This document shows positions 26,426 to 35,766 of a stretch of DNA of 54,365 bases, piece after piece. This stretch comes from Bacteroidia bacterium. GTDB taxonomy: Bacteria > Bacteroidota > Bacteroidia > B-17B0 > Aurantibacillaceae. Position 1 is the stretch's first letter; every line of letters begins with the position of its first letter. The notes beneath the pieces were generated by a model. It did not search any database. It was given only the letters and a program-made list of their open reading frames with translations, and was not told the DNA's origin. Position numbers and translations under genes: made by a program. The stretch covers positions 1 to 54,365 of the forward strand of contig JACMNO010000056.1 of NCBI GenBank assembly GCA_014378485.1. The letters are read 5' to 3'.

Positions 26426-29272
26426 ATGATAACAAAAGATACTCCCAAAAAATTATTTCTATTAGATGCTTATGCTTTAATTTATAGAGCGTATTTCGCA
26501 TTCAGCACCAATCCACGCGTTACCTCAAAAGGGTTAAATACATCCGCTATTTTTGGCTTTACCAATACGTTACTGGAAATTTTAAATAAAGAAAAGCCTA
26601 CTCACATTGCGGTGGTATTTGATACGCCTCAAGCAACCGTTCGGCATACAGCATATGTGGAATATAAAGCGCAACGGGAAGAAATGCCTGAAGACTTGCG
26701 AACTTGTATTCCCTATATCATGCAATTGATTGAAGGGTTTAATATACCAGTGATTAAAACGCCGGGTTACGAAGCGGATGATGCTATCGGTACTTTAGCG
26801 AAAGTTGCTGAGCAACAGGGATTCACAACTTACATGATGACACCTGATAAAGATTACGGACAACTCGTGGATGAAAATACGTTTATCTATAAGCCTGCCC
26901 GTTTTGGTGCAGGTGCCGAAGTGTTAGGCGTTGCTGAAATCTGCAAAAAATGGGAGATTACTCATGTGGGTCAGCTAATTGATATTTTGGGATTAATGGG
27001 TGATAAGGTAGATAACATTCCCGGAATTCCGGGAGTAGGAGAGAAGACTGCCATTCAGTTAGTAAAAGATTTTGGAACCATTGAAAATTTATTGGCTAAC
27101 ACGGATAAACTAAAAGGTAAGCTCAAGGAAAAAGTTGAAGAGCATAAGGACAAGGCTATTCAATCCAAATGGTTGGCAACTATTATTTTGGATGTACCGG
27201 TTGAGTTCAATGAAAAAGAACTGGCGATAAAGGATATTAATAAGGAGGTTTTGAAAGAGTTGTTTACGGAACTTGAATTCAGATCGATTGCTCAAAAAGT
27301 GTTGGGTGAAGATATTGGTGGCGGTAAAGATTCATTTAATAGTCCGCCGAAAGCTGGAAAAAAAGAAGAACCTAAACCTAAAGCGGATTTATTTAATGGT
27401 GGTGATCTGTTTAGTGAAGAACATTTAGACTTGGTGCTGGCAGAAGATGCCAAAACTTTTCAAACGATTAAGGATATTAACCCTAACTACATGTTATGTG
27501 ATAGTTCTGAAAAAATCACGAACCTGATTACTCTATTAAATGCGAATTCAGAGTATTGTTTTGATTCTGAAACTACATCATTGGATACGATTGCGGCAGA
27601 AGTTGTTGGGATGTCCTTTGCAGTGAAGGTCAATGAAGCTTATTATGTGCCAGTTTCTGCCAACCAGGCGGAAGCGCAGGCTACGATAGACTTGTTTAAA
27701 CCTTTATTTGTTGATACTTCTAAAACATTAATCGGACAAAATATTAAATACGATCTACAGGTTCTAAAAAATTATGGTGTTGAGATCAAAAATAAATTAT
27801 GGGATACAATGGTAGCACATTTTTTATTTATGCCCGACATGCGTCATAACATGAATATTTTGGCCGAGACCTATTTGAATTATTCCCCGATCAGCATTGA
27901 AGAATTAATTGGCAAGAAAGGAAAAGATCAGATGGGAATGCGTGATGTTCCTATTGAGGTGATTACAGAGTACGCGGCAGAGGATGCCGATGTGACTTTA
28001 AAATTAAGACAAGTCTTTGAACCACTCTTAAAAGAATCGGGCACTGAGAAATTATTTCATGAAGTGGAGTTGCCTTTGATTGAAGCACTCGCAGGTATGG
28101 AGCGTGAAGGCATCAATATTGATGTGGTTGCCTTGAATGAATTCTCTGCACAGTTGCAGGAAGATATTACAAAAGTAGATGCAGAGATTCAGGCATTAGC
28201 CGGGACAAAATTCAACATTTCTTCTCCTAAACAAGTGGGGGAAATTTTATTTGATTATTTAAAAATTATTGAGAAGCCAAAGAAAACAAAGACAGGGCAG
28301 TATGCTACCGGTGAAGATATTTTATCCAAGCTGGAAGGTAAGCATCCTATCATTGCTAAAATATTAGATTACAGGGAGCTGGTTAAATTAAAATCAACTT
28401 ATGTGGACACTTTGCCTTTATTGGTGAATCCAAAAACAAACCGTATTCATACAACTTTTAACCAGGTGGTTGCTGTGACCGGCCGTTTGAGCAGCGATAA
28501 TCCTAATTTGCAGAATATTCCTATCCGTACTGAAAGAGGAAAACAGATTCGTAAAGCATTTATACCTCGTAATGATGAATATACGTTGTTGAGCGCGGAT
28601 TATTCACAGATCGAATTACGTATTGTTGCTTCAATTAGTGGTGACGTGAATATGTGTGAAGCCTTTAATTCAGGTAAGGATATTCATACTGCTACTGCCG
28701 CTAAAGTTTATGGCATTGAAGAAAGTGAAGTGACCAAGGAAATGCGTTACAAAGCCAAGAGTGTAAACTTTGGTATTATATACGGACAAGGTGCTTTTGG
28801 TTTGGCGGATAATTTAAATATCCCGAGAGCTGAAGCGAAACAACTAATTGATAATTATTTTGCGCAATACGGTTCTATAAAAACCTATATGGATAATGAG
28901 ATTGCGTTTGCTAAAGCCAATGGTTATGTGCAAACTTTATTGGGACGCAGACGTTGGTTGAAGGATATTAATTCTGCTAATGCTACAGTCAGATCTTATG
29001 CAGAACGAAATGCCATCAATGCACCGATCCAAGGATCAGCAGCTGATATGATCAAGGTAGCGATGGTGAATATTCATAACGAATTAAAAAGCATGAATAT
29101 TAAATCACGCATGATCTTACAGGTGCATGATGAACTGGTGTTTGATGTGTATAAGTCGGAGCTGGATCTCATCAAGCCTATCATTGAAAAGCACATGAAG
29201 CATGCCTTGCCATTAAATGTTCCTGTGGAAGTAGGAATGGGTGTTGGTGTGAATTGGCTGGAAGCGCATTAA
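26426..29272 (+). CDS. polA: DNA polymerase I
   Basis: 948 aa with all three activities apparent. The 5' nuclease domain is at about 1-300 (LLDAYALIYRAYFAF, GYEADDAIGTLA, DILGLMGDKVDNIPGIPG). The 3'-5' exonuclease is at about 330-530, with motif I FDSETTSLD keeping the DxE pair and motif III YAAEDADVT, so proofreading is likely active. The polymerase domain has motif A DYSQIELR, the O-helix KSVNFGIIYG, and motif C QVHDELVFD. It fills gaps in Okazaki fragments and repair. Last gene of the cysS set; convergent with the glycan operon. Confidence 0.97.
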   Translation: MITKDTPKKLFLLDAYALIYRAYFAFSTNPRVTSKGLNTSAIFGFTNTLLEILNKEKPTHIAVVFDTPQATVRHTAYVEYKAQREEMPEDLRTCIPYIMQLIEGFNIPVIKTPGYEADDAIGTLAKVAEQQGFTTYMMTPDKDYGQLVDENTFIYKPARFGAGAEVLGVAEICKKWEITHVGQLIDILGLMGDKVDNIPGIPGVGEKTAIQLVKDFGTIENLLANTDKLKGKLKEKVEEHKDKAIQSKWLATIILDVPVEFNEKELAIKDINKEVLKELFTELEFRSIAQKVLGEDIGGGKDSFNSPPKAGKKEEPKPKADLFNGGDLFSEEHLDLVLAEDAKTFQTIKDINPNYMLCDSSEKITNLITLLNANSEYCFDSETTSLDTIAAEVVGMSFAVKVNEAYYVPVSANQAEAQATIDLFKPLFVDTSKTLIGQNIKYDLQVLKNYGVEIKNKLWDTMVAHFLFMPDMRHNMNILAETYLNYSPISIEELIGKKGKDQMGMRDVPIEVITEYAAEDADVTLKLRQVFEPLLKESGTEKLFHEVELPLIEALAGMEREGINIDVVALNEFSAQLQEDITKVDAEIQALAGTKFNISSPKQVGEILFDYLKIIEKPKKTKTGQYATGEDILSKLEGKHPIIAKILDYRELVKLKSTYVDTLPLLVNPKTNRIHTTFNQVVAVTGRLSSDNPNLQNIPIRTERGKQIRKAFIPRNDEYTLLSADYSQIELRIVASISGDVNMCEAFNSGKDIHTATAAKVYGIEESEVTKEMRYKAKSVNFGIIYGQGAFGLADNLNIPRAEAKQLIDNYFAQYGSIKTYMDNEIAFAKANGYVQTLLGRRRWLKDINSANATVRSYAERNAINAPIQGSAADMIKVAMVNIHNELKSMNIKSRMILQVHDELVFDVYKSELDLIKPIIEKHMKHALPLNVPVEVGMGVGVNWLEAH

Positions 29273-29289
29273 AAGGTTTTACTGGTTAT

Positions 29290-29314
29290 TCCGCAGCATT
29301 ACAAATGCAGCGGA
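29290..29314. other. Hairpin in the convergent polA / glycosyltransferase gap
   Basis: TCCGC-A-GCATT and AATGC-A-GCGGA pair around an ACA loop with one A-A mismatch. There is no long T run on either side, so it is an imperfect candidate for a shared terminator. Confidence 0.45.
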
Positions 29315-29344
29315 GCGGGAGTTAGTTTAGTTTCAAGACTTATC

Positions 29345-30097
29345 TTATTTTTTAAATAACTGAATGATCTTTCTTAATGGTTTTAAATACATGGTATAAA
29401 AATAGGGATTTAATCCATTCATCTTCCAGGCTTTCTTATCCTCTTTATTTGCCCTGATCCTGTTCTTTAATGATACATTGCTTTTCCCTCCTACCCGCAT
29501 CTTAATGATAAACTCCGGCAGGTAAGCCAGTTTAATTTGATGCTTATGGATAAAACGCAGCATCAATTCATAATCTGCCGCAGAAACTAAATCAAGGTTA
29601 AAGCAGCCATATTTTTCGTAGGAAGACTTCTTCACAAAAAAAGTGGGGTGTGGTGGCATCCAACCGTTTAAAAACATGCCATGTTTGTAGTGACCTGATT
29701 TCCATTTACGGAAAATTTTATTTGTATCATCTTTATCTACATAATACAAATCGGCATACACAGCATCTGAATGATTTGCCTGAAAGGTGTTTACCACATT
29801 TTCGATAATATGATGGCTCGTATAAAAATCATCACTGTGTAAAATACCAATCACATCGCCAGAAGCCATTGCAATACCTTTATTCAGAGCATCGTACAAG
29901 CCATTGTCTTTTTCTGAAATAAATTTAGTTATTTTTTCTTTATACGAATGAACAATAGAAATTGTATCATCTGTTGAAGCTCCATCTACAATAATATATT
30001 CAATATCTCTATATGTTTGGTTTAAAACCGAATCGATCGTATCAATTAAAGTTGATTCGCTATTATAGGTGATGGTTATGATACTTACTTTCAACAA
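29345..30097 (-). CDS. Family 2 glycosyltransferase
   Basis: 250 aa GT-A enzyme. The N-terminal VSIITITYNSESTLIDTI, YIIVDGASTDDT and the DxD-equivalent LHSDDFY are intact. It also has the mid-protein features of the WcaA/colanic-acid-like group (GWMPPHPTFFVKKSSYEK ... AADYELMLRF). No membrane segment. Last gene of a long minus-strand operon, after the heptose genes, so it may add a sugar to a lipopolysaccharide, capsule or S-layer-type glycan. Donor and acceptor cannot be told. Confidence 0.88.
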   Translation of the reverse strand: MLKVSIITITYNSESTLIDTIDSVLNQTYRDIEYIIVDGASTDDTISIVHSYKEKITKFISEKDNGLYDALNKGIAMASGDVIGILHSDDFYTSHHIIENVVNTFQANHSDAVYADLYYVDKDDTNKIFRKWKSGHYKHGMFLNGWMPPHPTFFVKKSSYEKYGCFNLDLVSAADYELMLRFIHKHQIKLAYLPEFIIKMRVGGKSNVSLKNRIRANKEDKKAWKMNGLNPYFYTMYLKPLRKIIQLFKK

Positions 30098-30128
30098 TCT
30101 CTTTATCTTTTATATTATTGATACGAAC

Positions 30129-30683
30129 TCAAAATTTTGTGGTTAATGTATGAGCAAAATATATCAATGATTTAAAATTAAAATCAATGCGTTCATCCTG
30201 TTTTGCTTCCTCATTGATATAGACTGTTTTCATTCCTGCATTTCTTCCAAACTCCATATCACTCATGCTATCGCCCACTATAATAGATTTGGTAAAATCA
30301 ATTTGTGGAAAATCCATTTTTGCCTGTAAGGCCATGCCGATTGCCGGTTTACGTGTTGGATGGTTTTCAGAAGCGAGGTAAGGAGAATAATATATTTTAT
30401 CAATCCTTCCTTTCAGGTAAGTAATCTCATACAACATATTCTGGTGAATCAATTCAAGATCCTCCGGAAAAATAATTTGTTTGCCAATGCATTGTTGATT
30501 CGTTACCACAACAATCGTTTGAAATAACGGGCTAAGCATTCTCAAAGCATTCAACGTTCCATCAATGAATTCAAACTCCGTGGTATGTTTCACGTAATCA
30601 TTATCCCGTTTTTTATTAATAACACCGTCCCTGTCTAAAAACAAGGCCCAGGTATTATCGATATGTAAATCTTTTAATGTCAT
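30129..30683 (-). CDS. HAD phosphatase, GmhB-like (heptose bisphosphate phosphatase)
   Basis: 184 aa HAD-family histidinol-phosphatase-like enzyme. Motif I LFLDRDGVINKK, motif II VVTNQQ, the Lys of motif III in TRKPAIGM, and motif IV VGDSMSDMEFG are all present. By position it should remove the 7-phosphate (or 1,7-bisphosphate) from a D-glycero-D-manno-heptose intermediate. The zinc loop normally seen in GmhB (Cys/His before the RKP) is replaced by YYSPYLASENHPTRKP, which has no Cys, so it belongs to the zinc-less branch. A REP-like half-site occupies the 63-base gap before it. Confidence 0.82.
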   Translation of the reverse strand: MTLKDLHIDNTWALFLDRDGVINKKRDNDYVKHTTEFEFIDGTLNALRMLSPLFQTIVVVTNQQCIGKQIIFPEDLELIHQNMLYEITYLKGRIDKIYYSPYLASENHPTRKPAIGMALQAKMDFPQIDFTKSIIVGDSMSDMEFGRNAGMKTVYINEEAKQDERIDFNFKSLIYFAHTLTTKF

Positions 30684-30694
30684 TTTTATTATAT

Positions 30695-30723
30695 TTCGGT
30701 TCTCGACTCCGCTCGAAATGACA
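30695..30723. repeat. REP-like half-site
   Basis: The core TCGACTCCGCTCGAAATGAC is related to the TTCGACTCCGCTCAGGATGA units at 52.1-52.4 kb, and itself forms TTTCGG.../CGAAAT pairing. It sits in the heptose operon between the nucleotidyltransferase and phosphatase genes. Confidence 0.6.
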
Positions 30724-30746
30724 AGCTCAATTTTACAGGGTCTATA

Positions 30747-31466
30747 TTAATTTGGTTTATATTTAAAATTCTTAAAATCAGTTTGTGCTTTTTTATAATC
30801 TTCCGGAATTCCTATATCAATGAAATATCCCGAGTATTCGAATCCGAAAATATGAATTTCTTTAATGCGCGCTTCATAAAAATCTTTTTCAATAGAGAAA
30901 GGAATACCAGGTTTCGTGTCTTTCAAAAACAGTTCCCTGTTCAGGATATAAACTCCACCATTGATTAATCCCTCTTTTTCAAAACTATCTTTTTCTTTAA
31001 AAGATAGTATGACATTCTTTTCGCCTAACTCTATTGTTCCGTAACGGGCTGCATTATCAACGCTTCTTAAAGCCAGTGAACAATTTGCGCCGCTAACAAT
31101 ATATTGTTTGTAGTAGGAATGCAAATCCACATCAAAAAATGAGTCACCATTCAAAACCAACACTTCATTCTCCATGCACTTTTCCATAGCGAGCCGGATG
31201 CCTCCGCCCGTTCCCAAAGGAACTTCTTCTTTGGTATAAGAAATTTTAATGTCTTTGTATGCGCTCTTAAAATAGTGATGAATTTTTTCGGATAAATAAC
31301 CGGTAGATAATACTACATGTTCAATTCCATAATCGTTTAAATAATCAAAAATGTAATTTAAGAATGGTACATTATTAACCGGAGCCATTGGTTTAGGCAC
31401 ATCATTTACAACAGATTGTAAACGGGTTCCGAATCCTCCTGCCAGTATGATTGCTTCTTTCAGCAA
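30747..31466 (-). CDS. Sugar nucleotidyltransferase, HddC-like
   Basis: 239 aa. It has the N-terminal nucleotide-binding signature ILAGGFGTRLQSVVNDVPKP, then TGGGIRLAMEKC and the metal-binding VLNGDSFFDVD. Placed between gmhA and the GmhB-like gene, it is best read as the D-glycero-alpha-D-manno-heptose 1-phosphate guanylyltransferase that yields GDP-heptose. Motifs alone would also allow a mannose- or glucose-1-phosphate transferase. It starts two bases after gmhA ends, so they are coupled. Confidence 0.85.
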   Translation of the reverse strand: MLKEAIILAGGFGTRLQSVVNDVPKPMAPVNNVPFLNYIFDYLNDYGIEHVVLSTGYLSEKIHHYFKSAYKDIKISYTKEEVPLGTGGGIRLAMEKCMENEVLVLNGDSFFDVDLHSYYKQYIVSGANCSLALRSVDNAARYGTIELGEKNVILSFKEKDSFEKEGLINGGVYILNRELFLKDTKPGIPFSIEKDFYEARIKEIHIFGFEYSGYFIDIGIPEDYKKAQTDFKNFKYKPN

Positions 31467-31468
31467 AA

Positions 31469-32050
31469 TTAAGGTTTAGGAAATAACGCTATTTCAACTA
31501 ACTCACAAATCGTATGACCAAGGATCATGTGACATTCCTGGATCCGTGGTGTATCTTTTGAAGGAATATTGACCAGGTATTTAGCGCAGTCTTTCATTTT
31601 GCCACCTGTTTCTCCTGTAAAAGCAACTGTTATCATTCCAATAGAGTTTGCTACTTCTAACGCTTTGATCACATTTACCGAATTTCCGCTAGTCGAAAGT
31701 CCTATCAGTACGTCACCTTTGCGCCCCATTGCCTGGGTTAAACGGCTGTAAATAATATCATAACTGTAATCATTTGCCACAGCCGTTGTATAACTTGTAT
31801 TCACATGCAAGGCTTCGCTAAATAAAGGAGGCCTGTCATAATAAAACCTGCCGCTCAATTCAGCGGATAAATGCTGCGAATCGGCTGCAGAACCACCATT
31901 TCCGGCCCAAAGCACTTTTCCATCATTTTTATAACAAGTCACAATTTCATTTACAATAGATTGAACCGTATTTAAAATAGTATCATTGGTTAACAAAGAA
32001 GTCTTTAAATCAATAGATGCCTGCAAGCGTGCTTTTAAAAGTTGTATCAT
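31469..32050 (-). CDS. gmhA: Phosphoheptose isomerase (sedoheptulose 7-phosphate isomerase)
   Basis: 193 aa SIS-domain enzyme that makes D-glycero-D-manno-heptose 7-phosphate from sedoheptulose 7-phosphate, the first committed step to activated heptose. Conserved segments AGNGGSAADSQHLSAELSGRF, ANDYSYD, GLSTSGNSVNVI, FTGETGG and the late IQECHMILGH (metal/catalytic Glu and His) are all there. It heads the three-gene heptose block within the larger operon, 52 bases after the sulfatase-fold gene. The HddA kinase is not in the window. Confidence 0.94.
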   Translation of the reverse strand: MIQLLKARLQASIDLKTSLLTNDTILNTVQSIVNEIVTCYKNDGKVLWAGNGGSAADSQHLSAELSGRFYYDRPPLFSEALHVNTSYTTAVANDYSYDIIYSRLTQAMGRKGDVLIGLSTSGNSVNVIKALEVANSIGMITVAFTGETGGKMKDCAKYLVNIPSKDTPRIQECHMILGHTICELVEIALFPKP

Positions 32051-32102
32051 GTAATTAATTAATTTTTAAGTCTGTTAAAATTATGAATAACAATTGTATT
32101 TA

Positions 32103-33974
32103 TCAAAATTGATTTTTATTTACGCGGTAACTAAAAACCTGAATGTATGCTTTCACCAAATTAGTTAAGCGATCAATCTTAGCCTTATTGTAATCATCAA
32201 GTAATAAATAAGTAGCTTTTCTTTGTGTGCTATATTCAAATAGCTTGGTTACTTTTTCATTATTACTGTCATACTCCAAAGCATAAGGAAAATCAAAAAT
32301 GACAAACATACCATTTCCTCCGTACTGCACGGAAGGATGTTGTTTGGAGAGAGCTGAATTGCCCAAAGCCACAAATGATTGATCGTATCCGAGATAATCC
32401 AGTATGGTAGGGTACATGTCTACCTGGGAGATAGATTGATCCTGTATTTTATTGAAAGCCGTATCACCAACTGCCAGAAATGAAATTGGAATTGTAAATT
32501 CATTTACCTGGTTGCACTCATAATTTCCAAATCCTCCCGAGGTATGATCTGCACAGATCGCAATAATAGAATTTTTATACCATTCTTCATTTCTAATTTT
32601 ATTAAAAAATATCTGTAAGGATAGATCAGTATATTTCATACTTTTTTTTACAGGATCTTTGATAGAATCCAATAAAGTTTTATATGGCTCAGGAATAGGG
32701 AAAGGATGATGCAGTGACAACGTCAGTAATGACGCGCAAAATGGTTGTGGCATGTTATTTAATTTTTCTGCTACAAAAGGTAAAAACAAATGATCGTCAA
32801 CACCCCATCCGGTATTTTCATAATGGTTATCATAATCCTCTTGGTCATAATAATTTTTAGTGAAATTGATATTCATAAAATTCTCAAACCCAAATGTTGT
32901 TTTTAATCCGCCATAAAAAAAGGCAGTATTGTATCCTTCTTTTTCCAACAAAGCAGAAATCCCATGAACATTATTGTTATTATAATTAGAATAACAGTAA
33001 TTTTTTTCCATGAAGCAAGGGATACCGGATAACACCGATGGCAGGGCATCTATGGTCATTCTGCCATTGGCCACACCATATTTGTACGTTCTTGCATTGG
33101 ATAACAGAGAATCCATAAATGGTGTGTAGTTTTTAATGGAAGGGTTCAACAGCCCTATCCTTTCCGAACAAAAGCTTTCCAGGATAATAAAAAGAACATT
33201 CTTCTTTTTAAATTCTTTCGACTTAAAGTGTTTTTCAAAACCAATCATTTTTTCTGCTTGGGTCTCATCAAAATAAGTTTTGATTTTAATATTTTCATTT
33301 TCCAAGGTGTGCAACAATTGAAAAGGTGTGTTGCTTGCCAGCCATTGAAGCTTCGGATCAACCATTGACGGAATATCAAAAGGTGTAAAAGGTCTTGTTC
33401 CGTAACCTCCCCGCATAATAGTAAAGAAGCCAAATAAAACAAACAGGATGTTTAATAATTTTATACTTATTTTTTGTTCCCCATTCCTGTAATTATTCAA
33501 TTGTTTTTTTAAAACTAAAAAAGAAATAATTAAAAATCCAAATAACAAAATCACTAAATACCAATAGTCTTGTAAATAAGAAGCAAGTAAAGAAGGAATT
33601 TCAGGTAAAATATCTAGCAGCTCTGCACCCATTCGTTTCTTTGTAACAGGATAATAACCAAAATCAGATAAGTTTAAAATACAGGCGAGTGTAAAACCTA
33701 TGACGAACCATCCCAATGCCATTTTTTTGGTTAGTTTTTGTTCAATATTAAAAAATAATAAAATTAACCACATTGGAAGGAGGAAATAAATGGATGTTAC
33801 TCCATCAGTTAAAGCCCCCACTAAAAATGCTTTTATAAATTCAATGAAGGAGGCTTCAGAAAAATGCGAATAAAACATCAGTAAAAAAAGCACACGTTGA
33901 ATTCCGAAGAATATTAAACAAATCGCCAGGAGTTTAAATAAAAATATAGCTTTATGAAATCTTTCTTTTTTCAT
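32103..33974 (-). CDS. LtaS-type sulfatase-fold membrane protein (phosphoglycerol/phosphoethanolamine transferase-like)
   Basis: 623 aa. Five hydrophobic segments cover roughly residues 10-205, followed by an extracytoplasmic alkaline-phosphatase-like domain from about 255. Active-site stretches are NVLFIILESFCSERIG (metal Glu), GRMTIDALPSVLSGIP (Thr nucleophile), TGWGVDDHLFL and CADHTSGGFGNYE (metal Asp/His). This is the architecture of lipoteichoic-acid synthase and related enzymes that move phosphoglycerol or phosphoethanolamine from phospholipids to glycans. In a Gram-negative glycan operon, decoration of a surface polysaccharide is the likely role. Its stop adjoins the gene below by 52 bases; its start abuts the mutarotase-like gene. 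Confidence 0.85.
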   Translation of the reverse strand: MKKERFHKAIFLFKLLAICLIFFGIQRVLFLLMFYSHFSEASFIEFIKAFLVGALTDGVTSIYFLLPMWLILLFFNIEQKLTKKMALGWFVIGFTLACILNLSDFGYYPVTKKRMGAELLDILPEIPSLLASYLQDYWYLVILLFGFLIISFLVLKKQLNNYRNGEQKISIKLLNILFVLFGFFTIMRGGYGTRPFTPFDIPSMVDPKLQWLASNTPFQLLHTLENENIKIKTYFDETQAEKMIGFEKHFKSKEFKKKNVLFIILESFCSERIGLLNPSIKNYTPFMDSLLSNARTYKYGVANGRMTIDALPSVLSGIPCFMEKNYCYSNYNNNNVHGISALLEKEGYNTAFFYGGLKTTFGFENFMNINFTKNYYDQEDYDNHYENTGWGVDDHLFLPFVAEKLNNMPQPFCASLLTLSLHHPFPIPEPYKTLLDSIKDPVKKSMKYTDLSLQIFFNKIRNEEWYKNSIIAICADHTSGGFGNYECNQVNEFTIPISFLAVGDTAFNKIQDQSISQVDMYPTILDYLGYDQSFVALGNSALSKQHPSVQYGGNGMFVIFDFPYALEYDSNNEKVTKLFEYSTQRKATYLLLDDYNKAKIDRLTNLVKAYIQVFSYRVNKNQF

Positions 33975-34850
33975 TTAAAAAAATAAGATCTCAAATGAAC
34001 AATTAAAATATTGTTCTGGTTCAAGTTTTATAATTCCTGTTTTTTCTTCAAAGATGCCACTCGCTGTTTCGTTGTCCGATATTCCATACCACGGTTCAAG
34101 ACACACAAATTCATCTGTTCCTTTTTTTGACCAGATTCCATAATATGGCCAACCCTTCGACAAAACAGAAACGCCATGTTTTGTTTTACCTGATACAAGT
34201 TTCACTTCATCAATTTGATGGTTCATGCAAACCAAAGCATCGTTATCAAATAATTGTTTAGAAACTGGCAACCTGTTATTAGTTAATTCAATTTTTTTTG
34301 TTTTATCTGTGATCAACCCGTCATTTAAAACATTAATGATTAATTCATCTATACCGGGAAATAATAATTCGTAGTCACTAAATTTTTCGTTTTTTTCTAA
34401 AGGACAATTAAACGCGGGATGTGCGCCTATTGAAAAATATAAAGGCTCATTAGCCGGGTTGAATACAGAATAGCTGACTTCAATTTTATTTTCAACTAAT
34501 TTATATCCTATCTGCAAACTAAAATGAAAAGGAAAGCTCTCAAGGGTTTTCTCTGTGGCAGTTAGCTCAAATAATAAATATTCATCTTGTTGGTCAACAC
34601 AAACAAACTCATTATCTCTTGCAAAACCATGTTGTGGTAATTCAAAAGATTTATCTTCGAAACTAAAATCTCCATCTTTTAATTTTCCAACAATAGGAAA
34701 TAAATTAGGAGCGTGCCTTGCCCAGACTGCGGTATCTGCCTGCCAAATATATTCGATACTGGTTTCTTTTGAAACAACAGAACACAATTCTGCACCAAAT
34801 GAATTTACCTTGACAGTTAACTTTTTATTTTGTAATTGAAAAATTGACAT
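33975..34850 (-). CDS. Aldose 1-epimerase family protein (LacX/YeaD-like)
   Basis: 291 aa galactose-mutarotase-like beta-sandwich. Typical LacX-group stretches are VNSFGAELCSVVSK, HAPNLFPIVGKLKDG, LPQHGFARDNEF and SIGAHPAFNCPL, the two His being candidate catalytic residues; CLEPWYGISD is near the C-terminus. It should equilibrate anomers of a hexose or hexose 6-phosphate; the substrate is not clear. It overlaps the DUF493 stop by one base and its own stop is directly followed by the sulfatase-fold ATG, so translation is coupled. Confidence 0.85.
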   Translation of the reverse strand: MSIFQLQNKKLTVKVNSFGAELCSVVSKETSIEYIWQADTAVWARHAPNLFPIVGKLKDGDFSFEDKSFELPQHGFARDNEFVCVDQQDEYLLFELTATEKTLESFPFHFSLQIGYKLVENKIEVSYSVFNPANEPLYFSIGAHPAFNCPLEKNEKFSDYELLFPGIDELIINVLNDGLITDKTKKIELTNNRLPVSKQLFDNDALVCMNHQIDEVKLVSGKTKHGVSVLSKGWPYYGIWSKKGTDEFVCLEPWYGISDNETASGIFEEKTGIIKLEPEQYFNCSFEILFF

Positions 34851-35125
34851 TATAACGACATCACCCCCTCTATGGCTGCTGCTTTTTCATAAATTGAAAT
34901 AATCTCGTCAACGCTTAACACTACTTGTTTTACCGTTATACTGATATAGTTTCCTTTCGTAGATTGTTTTTGAATAATGTCTGCATCCTCATCAAATATA
35001 ACTTCAACTAATGCCATTGTTTTATTATCGGATTTGATAATAAATTTAAACATGTATATGTATGGAAAAGAGGTAATATTTTCTTCCAGTTTTTTTCTTA
35101 ATTCATCAAACGTATTAGCTGCCAT
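34850..35125 (-). CDS. DUF493 family protein
   Basis: 91 aa, normal length for the YbeD-like DUF493 family, a small ferredoxin-like alpha/beta fold of unknown or allosteric role. The segments FDELRKKLEE, FPYIYMFKFI and the beta strand GNYISITVKQVVLS are typical. It overlaps both neighbours by a single base (stop/start TAATG-type junctions), so it is firmly embedded in the operon. Confidence 0.85.
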   Translation of the reverse strand: MAANTFDELRKKLEENITSFPYIYMFKFIIKSDNKTMALVEVIFDEDADIIQKQSTKGNYISITVKQVVLSVDEIISIYEKAAAIEGVMSL

Positions 35126-35766
35126 TAGGAATGAAAATAATGATTGTAAATTAATATGACCCCAAAAATAATCAACGCCGTTCCTGTAATATAATTCACG
35201 GTGGTCATAATCCTGTCAGTGAGGTAATGTTTTATTTTACCTGCCAGTTTCACTTTAAATAATTCAACAAATAAAACAGCTGTCAGCACCAGACTGAAAA
35301 AGAAAAGCATTTTTAAAATAGAGTATTCAAATGTTTTACTGATGGCAGTAACATTGGCTAACCACAATAGCCAAACGGTTGGATTAAACAGGTTTAAGAA
35401 AAACCCTTTTAAAATCATAAGGCGTGGACTAGGCAACTGGTTTGCAATATCAATAGTCTCATCCATTTTTACGGAATGCTTTTTGAAAAAGAAAGCTCCA
35501 AAAACAATCAGAATAACCCCACCTATAATCGCAAAAAAAGTTTGTGTCTTTTCTGAATGTAATAAATTAGACATCCCAAAGTGAACCAGCAAACAAACCA
35601 ACAAACACAGGAACAAATCGCTCAACACAACACCCATTGCTAAAAAAGCGCCTGTTTTGTACCCAAATTTTATGCCCGTATTAATCAGCGCAAAGAAAGC
35701 CGGTCCAAACGAAAACGTTAGAAGCAAAATGATAACAATAGCCTGATATATTAAACTTAAAATCAA
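35125..35766 (-). CDS. LysE/RhtB family exporter
   Basis: 213 aa membrane protein with six hydrophobic segments. The first carries the family pattern FSFGPAFFALINTGIKFGYKTG, followed by AMGVVLSDLFLCLLVC. The middle segment NLFNPTVWLLWLANV is also characteristic (NPxxWLxW). LysE proteins export amino acids or small metabolites; the substrate here is unknown. It overlaps the GH3-like gene by four bases. Confidence 0.85.
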   Translation of the reverse strand: MILSLIYQAIVIILLLTFSFGPAFFALINTGIKFGYKTGAFLAMGVVLSDLFLCLLVCLLVHFGMSNLLHSEKTQTFFAIIGGVILIVFGAFFFKKHSVKMDETIDIANQLPSPRLMILKGFFLNLFNPTVWLLWLANVTAISKTFEYSILKMLFFFSLVLTAVLFVELFKVKLAGKIKHYLTDRIMTTVNYITGTALIIFGVILIYNHYFHS

